This document shows, piece by piece, positions 37,411 through 50,490 of a DNA stretch of 64,000 nucleotides. The position numbers and the translations under genes were made by a program. The number at the start of each line of letters is the position of its first letter. Position 1 is the stretch's first letter. Below the pieces are notes generated by a model. The model was given only the letters and a program-made list of their open reading frames with translations, was not told the DNA's origin and ran no database searches. The DNA is from Zingiber officinale. Its lineage: Eukaryota > Streptophyta > Magnoliopsida > Zingiberales > Zingiberaceae. Location: NCBI RefSeq assembly GCF_018446385.1, contig NC_055989.1:131963004-132027003 (forward strand), written 5' to 3'.

Positions 37411-39694
37411 GGAACCGAAAGAGCAACACAGAAAAAGCGAAACTGAGAGCAAGTTGGAGTTGCAAACTTTGTCGTCTTCGCTCGAATATGAGTCTATGAG
37501 AATTTAAACGTTGTAATCCTTGCGAAAAAACTAGATGCCCGGGCAACCGCCAGATGATGTTTTGTTGTGGAAATTGAAAATTGATTTCTGGAAGGTTTTA
37601 ATGCCAAAAATAGAAATCCTGATGATTATTCGACTGTTGCTTTCTTGAATGAATAGTGAACCAAGTGTCGTATTTTTCACTATAACTTGAAAAATCTACT
37701 CATGCTTGGGCGTGCACGAGTATATATTTTGCTATGGGAACAAGTTTCTGGTTGGACCGCGTAAAGTTGAATTCTCTTGATTAATTACTTATTCATTTAC
37801 ATGTGTAATTACTTTTAATTCTGTTTTAAACATTTTTGATGTAATGAAATAATTCAATTAATCTTAATAGTATTCATTCGGTTTTAACTATAGTTTGTAA
37901 AATCATGATTATACGATCTTATGATTTGGAAGCACAAATCATTCTGGAATATATCATATCGAAGTTTGTCTTTTTTTTTTTTATTAGCTTTTGCAGAGTA
38001 AGTTAGTTTTTATCAATAATGTTTTATCAAATTTTTTCCCAAAATGATTTGTTTTTGATACCAAGTGTCTATTATTCTGTGCAATTAATAAGTTTTAGAA
38101 AATTAATTTCAACGTCCAAATCAAACGATTTAATAGTTTCTATTACTTAGGTTATTTTGTTTTGTTGACCTCTAAATTAGATTATTTTATAAAGTAAGAG
38201 ATATTTTTGAAGTTTATTATTATTATTATTATTATGTTAATAATTTTATGATATTAAAATATAAATATTATTAAATATCATTTTACAAGAATGATAGCTG
38301 AATTACTGATCGCGACATCCAATCCCGAGGGCTTAACTCACATAAATTGAGAAGGAAAGACAAAAAAATATATATATAAAAAAAGATTTTGTCTTGTTTT
38401 ATTTTTCTAACAAAGGGAAAAGGAAGAAGAAATTACATTGACATCTAACAACTTTTCAAACTTCGATTACACGGTATTGTATATATAATTCGTATGGTCT
38501 AATTTACTCACCAAACGGACCGTAGGTCCGCAGCCCTAGATTTCTCCCTTCGCTTCCGGTTTTGCGTCGTTCCCTTTCTCTTTGTTACCGTTCTCTTCCC
38601 GGTAGCATCCAGCCGGTGACAACCGCCATTTGCTGCTGCTGACGCTTCCTCCTCCGCTATCTCCGTTCCCAAGTTCGGTGCTTGGCTGCGACTACGACTT
38701 GTTTGGGTAAGGATTTTGTTTGTGTTGTGGAATGATCGCCTTGACTAATATTAGTTGTTTAGGGTAGATTGATTCTTGTTTGTGTTGTGGAATGATCATC
38801 TATTCTGGATTAATACTCGTTTAGATTAAAGTGGTCTGAGTGTTCGGTATTATCAGAACACTTGTATTTTGGGGATTTGAATAATGATGTTAGTAACCTT
38901 TACTCCTTAAAGATTGGGATTTATTAGGGGACTAGATGCTCGAATAGGTGGAGTTCAAGATTGATACTTCTATTACATATTAGCTGTATTTGATTTTTTA
39001 AAGCTATACTAATGTCGATTATGCAGACTTTTTAAGTGGGTAAATCTATTCTGAATCTCTCTTATAAATCATTGTGCATGAATTAAATGTGTAAAACATT
39101 AATATGCTCCTATAAATTATTGAAAATGGTCTCTCGTGTATGACCTTGTGCATGAATTAAATGTGTTAAAACATTATATATGCTGCTATAAACACTTGAA
39201 AATTTATTGAAAAGACTATGTTAAATCACAAAAAAGGGGTTCAAAATTGAATTAATCTGTGGGTTAAATTTTTGGATGAAATGAATGCTTATTTTCTCTC
39301 ATGTTTATCTGTCATGTGGGACATCTTGTAGATGCTCTTGTTAAGGTGAAAATATATTCAAATCTTAGAGGCCAAATAAAGTACATATTTTGTTCTGTTA
39401 TTCGCTTCACTTTCATTGATACACGCTATTAGGTTATTTTAGTGACTTTCCAAAGGAGTACTTCCTCATGCATGGCAGAATACTTTGGGGTGAATATATA
39501 TAGAAATATCAATGTCTGCATACCTCGGGTCATTGAATTAATTGTAAAAGTACACACTGACAAATATTTGACATTTTATTCTTTTCTCTTTCATCTTTTT
39601 TCGTTTCAAATGTACACTTCCACAAACAATCTTATCTCGCTTGACGGGTGATCTCAGTTGGGAGACATAGGATTAGCGAGGACACAAGAAAGTG

Positions 39695-42600
39695 ATGGCT
39701 CTTCTTTCTGTCTCTGCAATATGGGACGAAATTGACATCTCTGAGAGGTAAAGCTATCTTAGGATATATTCTTTCTAGCTTATATACTGTTTTTATTATA
39801 TAATAGGGGTTTTGAGTTTATCCTCAATATGGGAGGAAATGTAAAGTTATTTATATGTATTACTATACACACACATACATGTGTACATGCATACATAGAT
39901 GTATGGTGACCTTAGTGAGCATAAAAGCTTTGCGTACTTTGTAATTTCATTTATGTGCCTATCTCTAAATGCCTGTGCTAACTGTATCCTGTGTGATCTA
40001 TGTGGAATTTGAGTAGAAAGTTCCACACTTTAGATTTTACTTGTAATCTATATCCTTTAACTAAAGTCCTTAATTCTGTGGATTCCTTGGATACCAGATC
40101 AGAACTACTAGGAGATTAGTAACTGAACATATCAAGACTATTCTGCAATAGTTTTAGGTATATAAAATCACCAAAGTCTTGAATTTCTTAAATTAGAATG
40201 GATATGTTTATAGATCATTAATCTCTGAGTATAATATGTTAAGTTGTTCTTTAAGATGTCTATTGTTCTCTTCTTCCTTTACAGTTTGTTTGTTAATTTA
40301 TCTGCAAAGTTTTACATGAGTTATTTATCAGCGATGTTATTCTCAAAAAAGATTATTCAAGTCTGTTTGCTGATAAAATATCTGATAGCATACTGCCCTT
40401 ACTAGTAATCCCTATTTTTGAGGTCATCAGCATTGAAACTCAATGCTTGGTTCAATGTTGCTTCTTTGCCAAACTTTTTATGCTATTATTTGTTTATCAA
40501 CATAACCTGATTATGATATTGTTAAACTGTGCTTATCATTGTTTATTCCGTGGGCTAGCTATCTTGTTTGTTGCATGTTTGAGGAGGCAACAACCCTTGC
40601 TGCTTCAATTCTTCATCGTGTATTATGTACTCCCTTTGAAGATGCAATAGATGATGTTCAGTCAGATGAAATTTTGGTATCAGCCAGTATGGTTTTTATC
40701 CAGTCAATGAAACAATTGAAAAGGTTTGTAATTGTTATGCTAAGAAATGTTGTTGCAGACTTGTATTTCATTTTAGTTATAAATAAATATAATAATCCCA
40801 AGATATTCCATTGTCAAACAATCACAAATTGCGGAATGAAATTGACAACCCATTTCTAAGATTTTCTTTTCCTAGACCAATTTAGGTAATTTTCATTTTC
40901 TACTTCCACATGTTCTTTCAGTACAATGCCATTTGGACTTAGTAAACCATACCTTAAAAGTGCAAAAATTTAGGTTAATTTGAACTAAGAATGATTAATC
41001 ATTATCTGTTGTGTGATTTTAGCAATAGCGAACCAGAATTGACAGAATAAGAACAGGTTTTGATGTTCAACGATATGGACAACAATTTGGAGAGATGGAT
41101 GTGCTCAATGACCAATAAAATCCATAGTTACAGTGGATCAATTTGTATTTAAAGGAACAAAGCTATAAAATTTACTTAATGACAAAAGATGACCCTGACT
41201 TATGACCTTTTATAAGTAAATGATGGGATAAGAGAAGATTTCACATTCTTGGGTGACACCTGGCTTGTAGTTGTATGCTCATTTGAAATTATCATGTTCA
41301 AGGATAAGATGTGCAAAATAAATTGTATATATATATATCTTCAATAAGAGAGGCCAACTGATTGGCTCTTGTTAAAGGACAATAAGGATCCAAAAATAAG
41401 AATTCGGAGCAGCATTGTTGGAGTTTCAGCATCCATACAAGTATTCAAGTCTGGATGCATGTTATATGATAAAATACAAGAGAGACATGTTTCCTACTTC
41501 ATTTTATAGGTAAGCGCATTCCACCATAAGTCTGGTCTAACCATAGTACTCTGCAGCTGCCACATTACTATGCTGTTCCTTTTCCCCTCAAGGATGATAT
41601 GTTTTCCAAATTATTCAACCCTTCTTCATACATCGACTGATTCTTGTGCATCCTGTTCTCGTAATTCTGCAGGACAGAAGAAATAATTGTTGAGCTTAGA
41701 ACATTGTTTGGCTCAGTTGCAGCTATACCTGTTCAAGTGTTTCTGACAGGGTAAAGTTCTTTGTTGCACCATTCATACTTTGCAAAACTTATGTTGGCTT
41801 TGTCTTTAATCTGTTGCTTCTCTTGATTGTTGTAAATATCTGATTTGTGCATATTTGAACTTGGCTGAGCTTGTTTTCTCAATACTATAAACCTTTTGAT
41901 ATACGGTAACTTCATTAGACAAGTTCCCTTGTAAATATATCTATTTTGTATTTTCATAAAGCAATATAGCAATGATTTGTAGGGCGTGCATGCAAATTTC
42001 TGAAGGATATACATCCAACCTTGGGTCAATCTTTGAGGAATTCCTCAGCAAATGGAAGCTTGTGGATGACAAAATGTACATTTTGACAGATGCAGAACCT
42101 CAATGTTCTGATAAAGGAAGCCCAAAGCAGCTTGTAATGAGTCCTGAAAAGTACTTGGCGGTTGCTGAAGTTTATACCATAACAGTTCTTGGGCGAGTCT
42201 TTCATAATCTTAACCTTGCAATATCCTGGACAGAGGAAGCAGAGTTGCCTGAAGAGAGCCGTCAGGTAAGATTTCCATCTCAAGTCATATCGGCTTTCTG
42301 CATGTTGATGCATGCAATTCAGTAAATTCTGTAATCTAGTTGATCTTAAAAGTTAAAACCCAAATGATATCATAGAAGTCGTTAATTTTATGCAAATTAT
42401 GGTCCTATTTATAGATAGCAGGCTTTTTAGTTTTATACGCCCAACCACTAACGTATTCTTTCACCACCGGCGAAAGGATTTTAGGTATATTGATTCTACT
42501 AATTGTTCTCATGAGATCTTTTTGTATGTTTTCCTAGATTCATACTGGGAAGGCCCAACGGCTAACGTATACTTTCACCACCGGTCCTTTTGGGTGTATT

Positions 42601-43147
42601 GATTGTACTAATTGTTATCCTGAGATTTTTTTCGTATGTTTTCCTAGATTCATACTTGGAAGGCCCTTTCCTGACTCATTAAAATTGAATTACGGCATAG
42701 GAAGGCAAGAGATGCCTCTGCGAAAAGTATTAGATAATTTTCGCAGTGTCATCTTTAATTTTCTTTAGAAAATCCATTAAAGTTTTCATCATTCATCCTT
42801 TGCAGGTCTTGCATAGGAGGTTACACTCTTTGCTAAGTGCTCAAAGGCTAGACCATGCACACTCGTCTTCTGCCAATGGATCCATGCAAATTGGAAATGA
42901 AACCTACCCTAAAGCAAGAATACAAGAGCTGCAATTCGACGAGAGCAAACCGATAGCGAATTCTTTAAAAACTGCTCATCCAAGCAAGAAAATCGCGGAT
43001 CAAATATTCTGGTGGTTTGATACAGTCGGTATCAAAGTTGGCAACATTCAGCTGGTTCTTCCTCGTGGGAAAAATTTGCTCTTTGGCTTCTTGATCATTC
43101 TAGCCTCCTACATTCTCCGTCGCAGAACTACTACGCTGAAGCGGTAA
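39695..43147 (+). CDS. APEM9: APEM9-like peroxisomal membrane protein, copy 1
   Basis: Five exons, 39695-39747, 40559-40723, 41673-41750, 41983-42265 and 42806-43147, give 306 aa in phase. The N-terminal half is helical (MALLSVSAIWDEIDISE, then SYLVCCMFEEATTLAASIL), as in plant APEM9. The C-terminus has a conserved KIADQIFWWFDTVG block, a single membrane helix (LLFGFLIILASYIL) and a basic RRRTTTLKR tail. Arabidopsis APEM9 anchors the PEX1-PEX6 ATPase complex at the peroxisome, doing the job of yeast Pex15/mammalian PEX26 for recycling the PEX5 receptor (family knowledge). The ATG is the first in the frame after a probable 5' UTR intron. It follows the AT5G58100-like gene head to tail by 2.3 kb; both were duplicated together. 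The identity rests on the remembered N-terminal motif and architecture. Confidence 0.72.
42448..42666 (+). repeat. Tandem pair of about 110-bp units in APEM9 intron 4 (copy 1 only)
   Basis: Units 42448-42561 and 42562-42666 each start CTAACGTAT.CTTTCACCACCGG and end CTAGATTCATACT.GGAAGGCCC. The second copy of the gene has only the first 30 or so bases and lacks about 268 bp here, so it lost, or never gained, this segment. Confidence 0.8.
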
Positions 43148-43560
43148 GGTTACTATTTTCTTCACATCAATTGCTAGTGAATTTTAGTCTAATAGGCTAC
43201 GTAATGGGTTCAACAAGTTCGTTAGTGTGCCATCACTGACCCCTCGCCTTGCGAACCACACAGATTGGTCGCTAGACAAGCTTCAGTTGTTAAAGGGGCT
43301 CTGCTTGATGCCTGGCGACTGGCGTTCTCTGTCCAAGTGAACCCGCTGGCTGCTATCCAACAGCTTCCCTCTGCTCCGCAATGAAACGCCCAGTGATGTA
43401 TGTAGAATAATGCCCAGTGGAATTGAGTTTATGCTGTACTATTATGTAAACAATATTCTAATTGTTTACACTTCATATAGCTGTTTCTGTAATTCTCAAA
43501 AATTAATATTTATTTATTTATTTATTATTTTTTAAAATAATAAAAGAACACACTATAAGC

Positions 43561-43880
43561 ATCATGGTTGTCAACCGCTGCTCTGGCTTGGAGAGAACAT
43601 TTCCTCTGAATTATATTGATGAGGATGTTCATGACCGACACAAGCCGGAGGAATGTATGACTGAGTATGAGCTGCGGCAGCAACTAGAGAATGAGTCATG
43701 CATGCCGATCTAGGCAAAGGAAGAAGCTGATCGTGAGAACTCAAAGTCAGAGAGCAAGATGGGATTTTCTTGGTAGCAAGGTCACTCTGGCGCTCTCACA
43801 GCCGATGATCAATGACCATTACACTCTTTCTTGAGAAAGAGTGCCATGGTGATGAATCGATATTGTTGCAAATGTATTGG
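43561..43880 (+). other. Unidentified gene-like fragment
   Basis: Base composition is more balanced than the flanks. A short frame from ATG 43564 reads VNRCSGLERTFPLNYIDED and then VHDRHKPEECMTEYELRQQ before a stop at about 43711. I do not recognise it. It could be a decayed exon or a chance frame. From 43900 to 45150 the DNA is AT-rich, with no supported gene. Confidence 0.25.
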
Positions 43881-45611
43881 CGTGTACATCTCCAGTAGAC
43901 CAGTACCACTAATAAAATAAAAATGTAACATATATATATTTTCAAATTTTTAACAAAAATTATAATATGGTAAAAAATTTCCCTCTTTAATAAATATATA
44001 AATACATAGCTTTATACATTACATATAGAATCAATTTTGTCGTTTTACACGATTTGAAACCAAAGCAAAGTCGGAATCTCCTTTATTTTTAATACCAAAA
44101 TAAGTTAATAACTCGACAAATTTGTTTTATTTGATTGGATTCTAATATGCTTTCTTTTATGTTTTTTCTAAAACATGTGATTCATGCATCGTTTGAAAAG
44201 ACGAGACCTCATAAAGAATATTATTTACAGGATGATGGTAATTTAAAAAAATAAAGAAAGAGAAAAATTAAGGTAAAATAATTTTATTTTCATTTTCTTT
44301 GATGGAATAAAGAGAGGAAAGGAGAAAGTTAGTTTTGTTTTTTTTTTAAAAAAAAATCATTCTTTAATTTTACTCTCCTAAAAATTACTATTCATGCAAA
44401 GATTCAATTATTTTTTTTCAATTTTATTAACAATTACACTCATTAAAAATGAAGTTCTAGAATACCTATCCATTGCGTGAAGGACTGTTATAGTTAAGGC
44501 CACTATTGCCATCCTTTGACATTCTTTTGCCTCAATTGAAATGTGCCTCCATGAACTAATTAAATTTGCACTTTTAACATGTGCTATTTAGCTCTAAATT
44601 CTACACCTTTCTATGATCCACCCACCCTAATTTTAACATCACTTGCAATAATTGTTCGACAAAGGAATACAAATGATGTATAAAATTCAAAAAAAATGAG
44701 AGGGGCATAATGAAATGAAGCCATAACATTTAGAGTTTATTGTTTGAATTCATATATCAATAAGCCTGATCGAAGTACTCCATATCTTTATTCGGATAAA
44801 CACTTTATATGGATAACCCATTTTATTAAAAACATTTTTTTAAAACAAACAAGCAAAGCAAGTAAAGCATGTGTCTATAAAGAGGTCCATATGAAGCAAC
44901 AAGACCAATCTCCCACGCCATCAGTAGAAGTACTCAAATATCTACCGGTTTCACGATTAGATAAGAAGGCAGCGTTCCGTGATGGACCGATGAAAGGAGT
45001 CCTTTATGCGTAGCTCGCTTGGTTTCGCACGAGCACATTGTTGCTCAATGTGAGTGAGACTCGGGGACTACTGTAGGTGTGCGGGTCCCGCCTGACTCAT
45101 GCCTGTCCGGTAAAAAAGGGGTCGCAGTGCTGTGTGAGATGAGCGATTTATCTTTTTGTTGATGGAGCAGCGCGGCCGCGAGGAAAGCGGATCGGCGGTG
45201 GAGCGGCGGCGGTACAGGAGGGTGCGGCGGCGGAAGTGGGGGCGGTGGGTGTCAGAGATCCGCCGGCCCAACAGCCGCGCGCGCATTTGGCTGGAGTCCT
45301 ATGACGCCCCCGAGAAGGCGGCACGGGCGTTCGACGCCGGCTCCGCCTGCCTCCGCGGCCGCCGCGCGTGCCTCAACTTCCTCGACGACGCACCAGCTCC
45401 GCAGGCCTCCTGCCCCGGCCTCTCACCGTCCTCCAGATCCAGGCCGCAGCAGGCCGCCACGCCGCCCTCAGATGGGCCTAGTGGACGATACAGATGATCA
45501 TCCCCGGATTCTGCGTGGACAGCTCGCGATCCACGTCACTGCCGCTCTCGGGCGGAGCCCACTTAACCAGCCACGCGGAGGATTTAGATTGGTCCACATT
45601 CGAGCCGCTCC

Positions 45612-45621
45612 CCGCGCGCGA
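45612..45621. repeat. Target site duplication, left copy (10 bp)
   Basis: CCGCGCGCGA here and at 51943-51952 brackets the element. Ten bases is within the 8-11-bp range of MULE insertions. Two bases (CC) separate it from the shared terminus AGTCCAGATCC on the left. Confidence 0.75.
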
Positions 45622-45623
45622 CC

Positions 45624-46061
45624 AGTCCAGATCCTATGCGCCCGTCTCCCGTGCGCCCTCTGCGCCCGTCGCTACGCGACAAAAAACCCACGCGCTAAGC
45701 ACGTGCGTTTCTCCGCTCCAGTAATAAAACCCAGCTCCAACGCACACATATCGTTTCCTGCTGATCGGTCTGTTGACCGATCAGCAAGAATGCTGATCGG
45801 TCAGCAGACCGATCAGCAGGAATGCTGATCGGTCTTGCTGACCGATCAGCATTCTAGCAGGAAACTTTATTAACTTTTTTTAATTTTTTTTCTTTTTTTT
45901 TAAAAAATAAAATAATAAATAAAAACGTTTCTAATACATATAATAATTATACAAGTCCAATATACTTCGATCCATATTAATCCTAATAAAAAATAGTAAA
46001 TACTAATGTTATATTTTTGTAATATTAGGATAATTAGTAGGCATTAACGATCAGTCTGCTG
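45624..46061. repeat. MULE left terminal inverted repeat, with palindrome cluster
   Basis: Matches the reverse complement of 51464-51942 from AGTCCAGATCCT to CGATCAGTCTGCTGA. Positions 45755-45855 hold a dense run of TGCTGATCGGTC/GACCGATCAGCA palindromes, followed by an AT-rich part. Paired half-sites near MULE ends may be transposase binding sites (inference). Confidence 0.88.
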
Positions 46062-46092
46062 AAAAAGCCCGTCGAAAAAGCCCGCTTCTCCT

Positions 46093-46195
46093 CTCCGCTT
46101 CTTCTCCAGCCGACGACGGAGCTCTCTTCGCTTCTCCAGCCGACGACGGAGCTCTCTTCGCTTCTCCAGCCGAAGACGGAGCTCCCTACGACCGC
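46093..46195 (+). repeat. Three tandem 30-bp units in the transposase leader
   Basis: CTTCTCCAGCCGACGACGGA plus GCTCTCTTCG occurs twice exactly and a third time with small changes. It lies in a GC-rich stretch (46065-46280) that probably is the 5' UTR exon; GGAG|GTAACA at about 46280 could be its donor. Confidence 0.8.
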
Positions 46196-46843
46196 AGGAC
46201 CTCGCGAACCCTAGCTCTCCGCCGATTCCCTCTACGCCCTCTGCGCCCGCTGCCCCGTGTGCCCTCTTCGCCCGGAGGTAACAAAGATTGCATCATAACG
46301 AATTATGAATTTTAGTTGGCCTTGATATTTGGGTGGCTACATTGATGTTTCAATAACTTCCTTATCATTTCTAATTTTGTAAATGTCACAGAAAAATCCT
46401 GTGCTCAACCATGTTACTAAAATCCTAGATATTGGTTTTGTATCTAAGGACATGCTTGATCCTTATGTTGGAGTAGGAAACCTCATTATTTCTCTGTTTA
46501 TCTTACTTGCTCATGCAAACTGGAACCTAAAATTTTAAGTTGAACTAATGGTAAATTACTGCTTCAAATCTTGAATTTTTTTGCTAATTGGCCGCAGCCT
46601 CGCGCTCTGTGAATGAAACCTGTTGTGATTACTGAAAGCACAGCACTTTACAGTATATTGTCCATTGTTCTGGATCAGCTTGAAGTGCTTGCACATTTTC
46701 AGGATTTTTCTGTGACATTTTTTCACATGTTAAGTTTCCTAGAAAGTTGTTCATTGCTATTTGTTAATAATAAAACTGATATTACTTAATACTGATTGTA
46801 GAACAGATCAGAAGTATCCTCTGAAAGGTGTTCTTGTTAAGTC

Positions 46844-49413
46844 ATGGAGGGCGAATCTATGAGTTGTCGTAGGTTGAATTTTGATGAGTCAATTGAAGAG
46901 TATTCTGAAGCAAACCAAGGCTGTGGTGATTATGAAGTTAATATAGAAGAAAGGGCTGATGAAGGTAATAAGATTCATAGTGCGTTATATTGAACTTTAT
47001 ATACTTCGTTTTTTTACATAATTTGATTATCTATGTGCATTGTTAATTGATTTGTTTGCATTAATTGATTAATTTTAAAGGCAATGAAGATGACACAGAG
47101 ATTTTCCCCCCATTAAGCACAGATGAATTGGTGCCAAAAATTGGTATGAAATTTCAAACAGAAGAGGAAGCGTATGACTTTTATTTGAAATATGCTAAAC
47201 AAGTTGGATTTAGCATACGAAGGACAAGAACCCATAATGATAATTCGGGCAGATTAATTGTCAGGACGTTTTGTTGTAGTGCACAAGGAAAAAGGGGAAA
47301 GGACAAACGAGATATTTATGTGAAGCAAAGTTGTGCTGAGACAAGATTTGGTTGTGATGCTAAACTGAGGATTAGTTGTCGAAATAATGACAAGTTTTGT
47401 GTGGTGAACTTCATTAAAGAGCATAATCATTATCTTTCAAGCCCAAACAAAACACATCTCTACAGATGTCATAGGAACATATCTTCTTCTGCAGCGATAC
47501 AAATTAAGATGGCAAGTGAGGTGGGAATCCCCCCAAAAGCATCTCATGATCTTATGATGAGACAAGCAGGTGGGAGGGAGAATTTAGGGTTTATTCCTGA
47601 AGACTATAAGAACTACTTGCGATCTAAAAGAACTAGAAATATGAGAGTGGGGGATACAGGAGGTGTTCTAGAATATTTGCAGAAAATGCAATGTGATGAT
47701 CCAAATTTTTTTAATGCTATTCAAGTTGATGAAGATGATTTGATCACAAACATTTTTTGGTCTGATGCTAAGATGAGAGCTGATTATGGCAATTTTGGAG
47801 ATGTTGTTTGTTTTGACACAACCTATAGGAAGAACAATGAAAGTCGTCCAATTGCATTGTTCGTGGATGTTAATCATCATAAGCAATCCATAATTTTTGG
47901 TGCAGCTTTATTATATGATGAAACTACTTTGTCATTTGAATGGTTGTTTGATACCTTCACTAAAGCTATGTCTGAGAAAAAACCAACAACTATTCTTACA
48001 GATCAAGATGCTGCAATGGCAAAGGCTTTAGCTTCCAGATGGCCTGAAACACATCATCGTTTATGCATTTGACACATTTATCAAAATGCCGCAATACATT
48101 TGAGTGGAGTTTTTTCTCAATTCAAAGAGTTTGCTAAAGATTTTGCCTCTTGTATATATGATTTTGATGAAGAGGAAGACTTTCTTTCTACTTGGAACTT
48201 GATGTTGACTAAGTATGCACTTGAAGATAATGATTGGTTGAGACATTTGTTTAGCATAAAGGAAAAATGGGCGTTAGTATATGGAAGACAAATATTTTGT
48301 GCGGATATGACTACAACCCAAAGAAGTGAGAGCATGAATAGCATTTTGAAAAGGTATGTCACTTATCAGCATAAGTTTTTAGAGTTTTTCAATCACTTCG
48401 AAAGATTGCTTCAGGATCGTCGATATGAAGAGTTAAAAGCATATTTTAGATCCAATTCAAGTGTTCCATGTTTATTGTATCCGGTTGAAATATTAAAACA
48501 TGCTAGTTATACTTATACTCCTGAGGCATTCAAGTGTTTTGAAAAAGAATGGTATAAATCTCATGATTCTATTGTAGAAATTTGTGAGATTGTTGGATCA
48601 CATGCAACATACAAAGTTACTTCGCACAAAAAGAAGCACCATCATATAGTTACACTCTATTAATCTTCTGAAAAAATTCAGTGTAGTTATAGCTGTAGAA
48701 AATATGAATTTGCTGGGATTTTATGTTCTCATATTTTGAGAATATTTTCTATGAAAAATATTATGAAGATCCCAAATGAGTATATTTTGGAAAGATGGAC
48801 AAGAAATGCAAAAGGTGGATACTTTGAAGGTAATGATACAATTGTGAACAAAGATAGTTTGGATCCAAAAATTCTTCACAATATGCGATATAGAGATTTG
48901 TGTGGGTTATCTGTTCAATTGGTTACCAAAGCAGCAGAAAGGGATGACACCCACATGGTTGTTAAAAATGCTATGTTGAGCTTATGTAAGATGGTTGATG
49001 AAAAATTACAAGTTAATGAATCAATTGTGCATCAATCAAATCTTAGCCAAGAAGCTAGTGAGTTGGTTCAATCTCTAGATGACACAACAAGAAATTTGAA
49101 TGAAACAGAGTATCAAATTGGCGAAGGAAACGATCTTACAGTCAAAGGAATTAAACCTAAGAAGAAAACAGTTTCAGGCAAGAGGTTGAAAAGAGGCATA
49201 GAACAAATTTCTAGAAAAAAGAAAGGGGCAAGCAAAACTAACCAAACTCCAACAATTGTTCAGGTTTCATTCTTACTAATATTAGATTTTTTTTGTATGA
49301 TGTTACATTTAAAAAGCATATAGAATTAAATAATTTTATTTTTTTAATAGGGTATAGAAGATCCCAATATAGAAGATCAATTTCCACCACTTTTGCCAAC
49401 ACAACTATTTCAG
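46844..49413 (+). pseudogene. FAR1/MULE transposase with two in-frame stops
   Basis: Exon 46844-46964 starts MEGESMSCRRLNFDES; its last base joins in phase to 47081-49263, then a small exon 49351-49413 and perhaps others follow. Domains in order: FAR1 DNA-binding zinc region (GMKFQTEEEAYDFYLKYAKQ, CDAKLRI, EHNHYLS), MULE DDE core with first Asp in VVCFDTTYRKN, second in ILTDQDAAMAKAL and Glu in TTTQRSESMNS, then a SWIM zinc finger (CSYSC, then ILCSHILRIF) and a basic KRLKRGIEQISRKKKGA tail. TGA at 48070-48072 replaces the conserved Trp of the RLCIWH motif, and TAA at 48661-48663 lies before the SWIM finger. Everything else stays in one frame, so decay is recent or slight. FAR1/FHY3 light-signalling factors derive from such transposases. 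Confidence 0.88.
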
Positions 49414-49699
49414 GTTTACTTATTTTTTAACATTCCAAAATTAAATATTTATTAATAAATTCAGGCAACTATCTCAGGCTAACTTTGTTAGTGATTATTA
49501 TCAGGTGACTTCCTCAACTTCAAAATTTCAGACTGCTATCTCAGCTTTGGACAACAGATTAAACGAAGAACAAGTAAGATGAATACCACCTGCTATCATA
49601 TTTTATCATGAGTATTATTGTCTTACCTAATCTGCTTATTATTGTTTTGCCTACTCTCTACTTCTCACATAGTTATATTCCCCCCCTCCCCTTTTGCAG

Positions 49700-50068
49700 C
49701 GAAGATATCCACCTACTGGATACCACTCGCTGGATACCACCTGTTGGATACCGCCTGCCAGATTTTTTCCTCCAGGACATCCACCTACTGGATATCCACC
49801 GTCAGGATATCCCGCATCTGGATATCCACCTTTCGGAAATCCTCCAGTTGGTTATCCACCTTCGGGATATCCCCCAGTTGTTATCCACCTTCTGGATATC
49901 CACTCTTTGAGTATCCTGGTACATCAGCTCCACACCACGGTGAGTCTCATTTTTTATTACCAATATTCACATATCAAGTTTATAGGTGACATGATGTTTA
50001 CATGTGGGCATATTCTGAATACAGGCGGACAGCACGGGCATCGAAAGGAAAAACATGGTACCTCTTGA
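49700..50068 (+). pseudogene. Captured GYPP-repeat fragment, glycine-rich protein A3-like
   Basis: After a TTTTGCAG acceptor the exon (49700-49939) reads RYPPTGY and then a run of GYPPSGYPASGYPP-type repeats, switching frame before YPGTSAPHHG, with a GTGAG donor inside the HHG codons. A second exon at 50025 gives GGQHGHRKEKHGTS and a stop. Tyr-Pro-Pro-Gly repeats followed by YPG.SAPHH and a Gly/His tail are typical of plant glycine-rich A3-type proteins, which split there by an intron as far as I recall. The frame is damaged. It could instead be a degenerate tail of the transposase gene. Confidence 0.5.
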
Positions 50069-50490
50069 ACAAATAGGAAAAACATGGTACCTCTTCTTCT
50101 GTAGGTACCTCTCGATCTTTTGTTACAGTGTAAGATTGCTTATGTAGCAGGAATTTGGTACACCTCAAATTAACTGCCTTAGTTAGAAATGCTACATGTA
50201 TTATGTAGGTATATGCTAAACTGCACAGATTGTTTCCTTCCATATATAAACAAATTTCTCAATTCAATTGGATTTTTTTTGTTGAAAATATTAGTTCTTA
50301 TTATACAATTCCTTTTGGTGATGTTTAGTAATGGCTAGTTCCTTGATTCAAGTCATACAGTTTTGTGTTTTGAGTTTCATTAATATTATTGACGATCCTT
50401 TACAATGAACACAAAGTACTTGTCATTCGTGTTAAAAATCTATTTGATGTAAGTATATTGTCTGTTCAATATTATTTCTATCTTGTGTAG

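Larger units (their letters stand above)
34031..43498 (+). repeat. Segmental duplication, copy 1
   Basis: This block is repeated in the same orientation at 54766-64000 with scattered substitutions and small indels. It starts inside intron 19 of the large gene at TTTAGGTTCAATC and includes exons 20-25, the intergenic spacer (37411-39694: AT-rich, then a GC-richer leader of the next gene from about 38500 with a probable 5' UTR intron of 38706 to about 39655), and the whole APEM9-like gene. The offset between copies is 20.73 kb at the start and 20.50 kb near the end. Confidence 0.95.

Noticed and set aside
44744-45013. 89-codon plus-strand frame before the ERF
   Set aside because: AT-rich, no recognised domain and no supporting splice or promoter signs.
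45301-45828. Proline/arginine-rich protein overlapping the ERF segment
   Set aside because: It is the ERF read in another frame and runs into the MULE terminal repeat.
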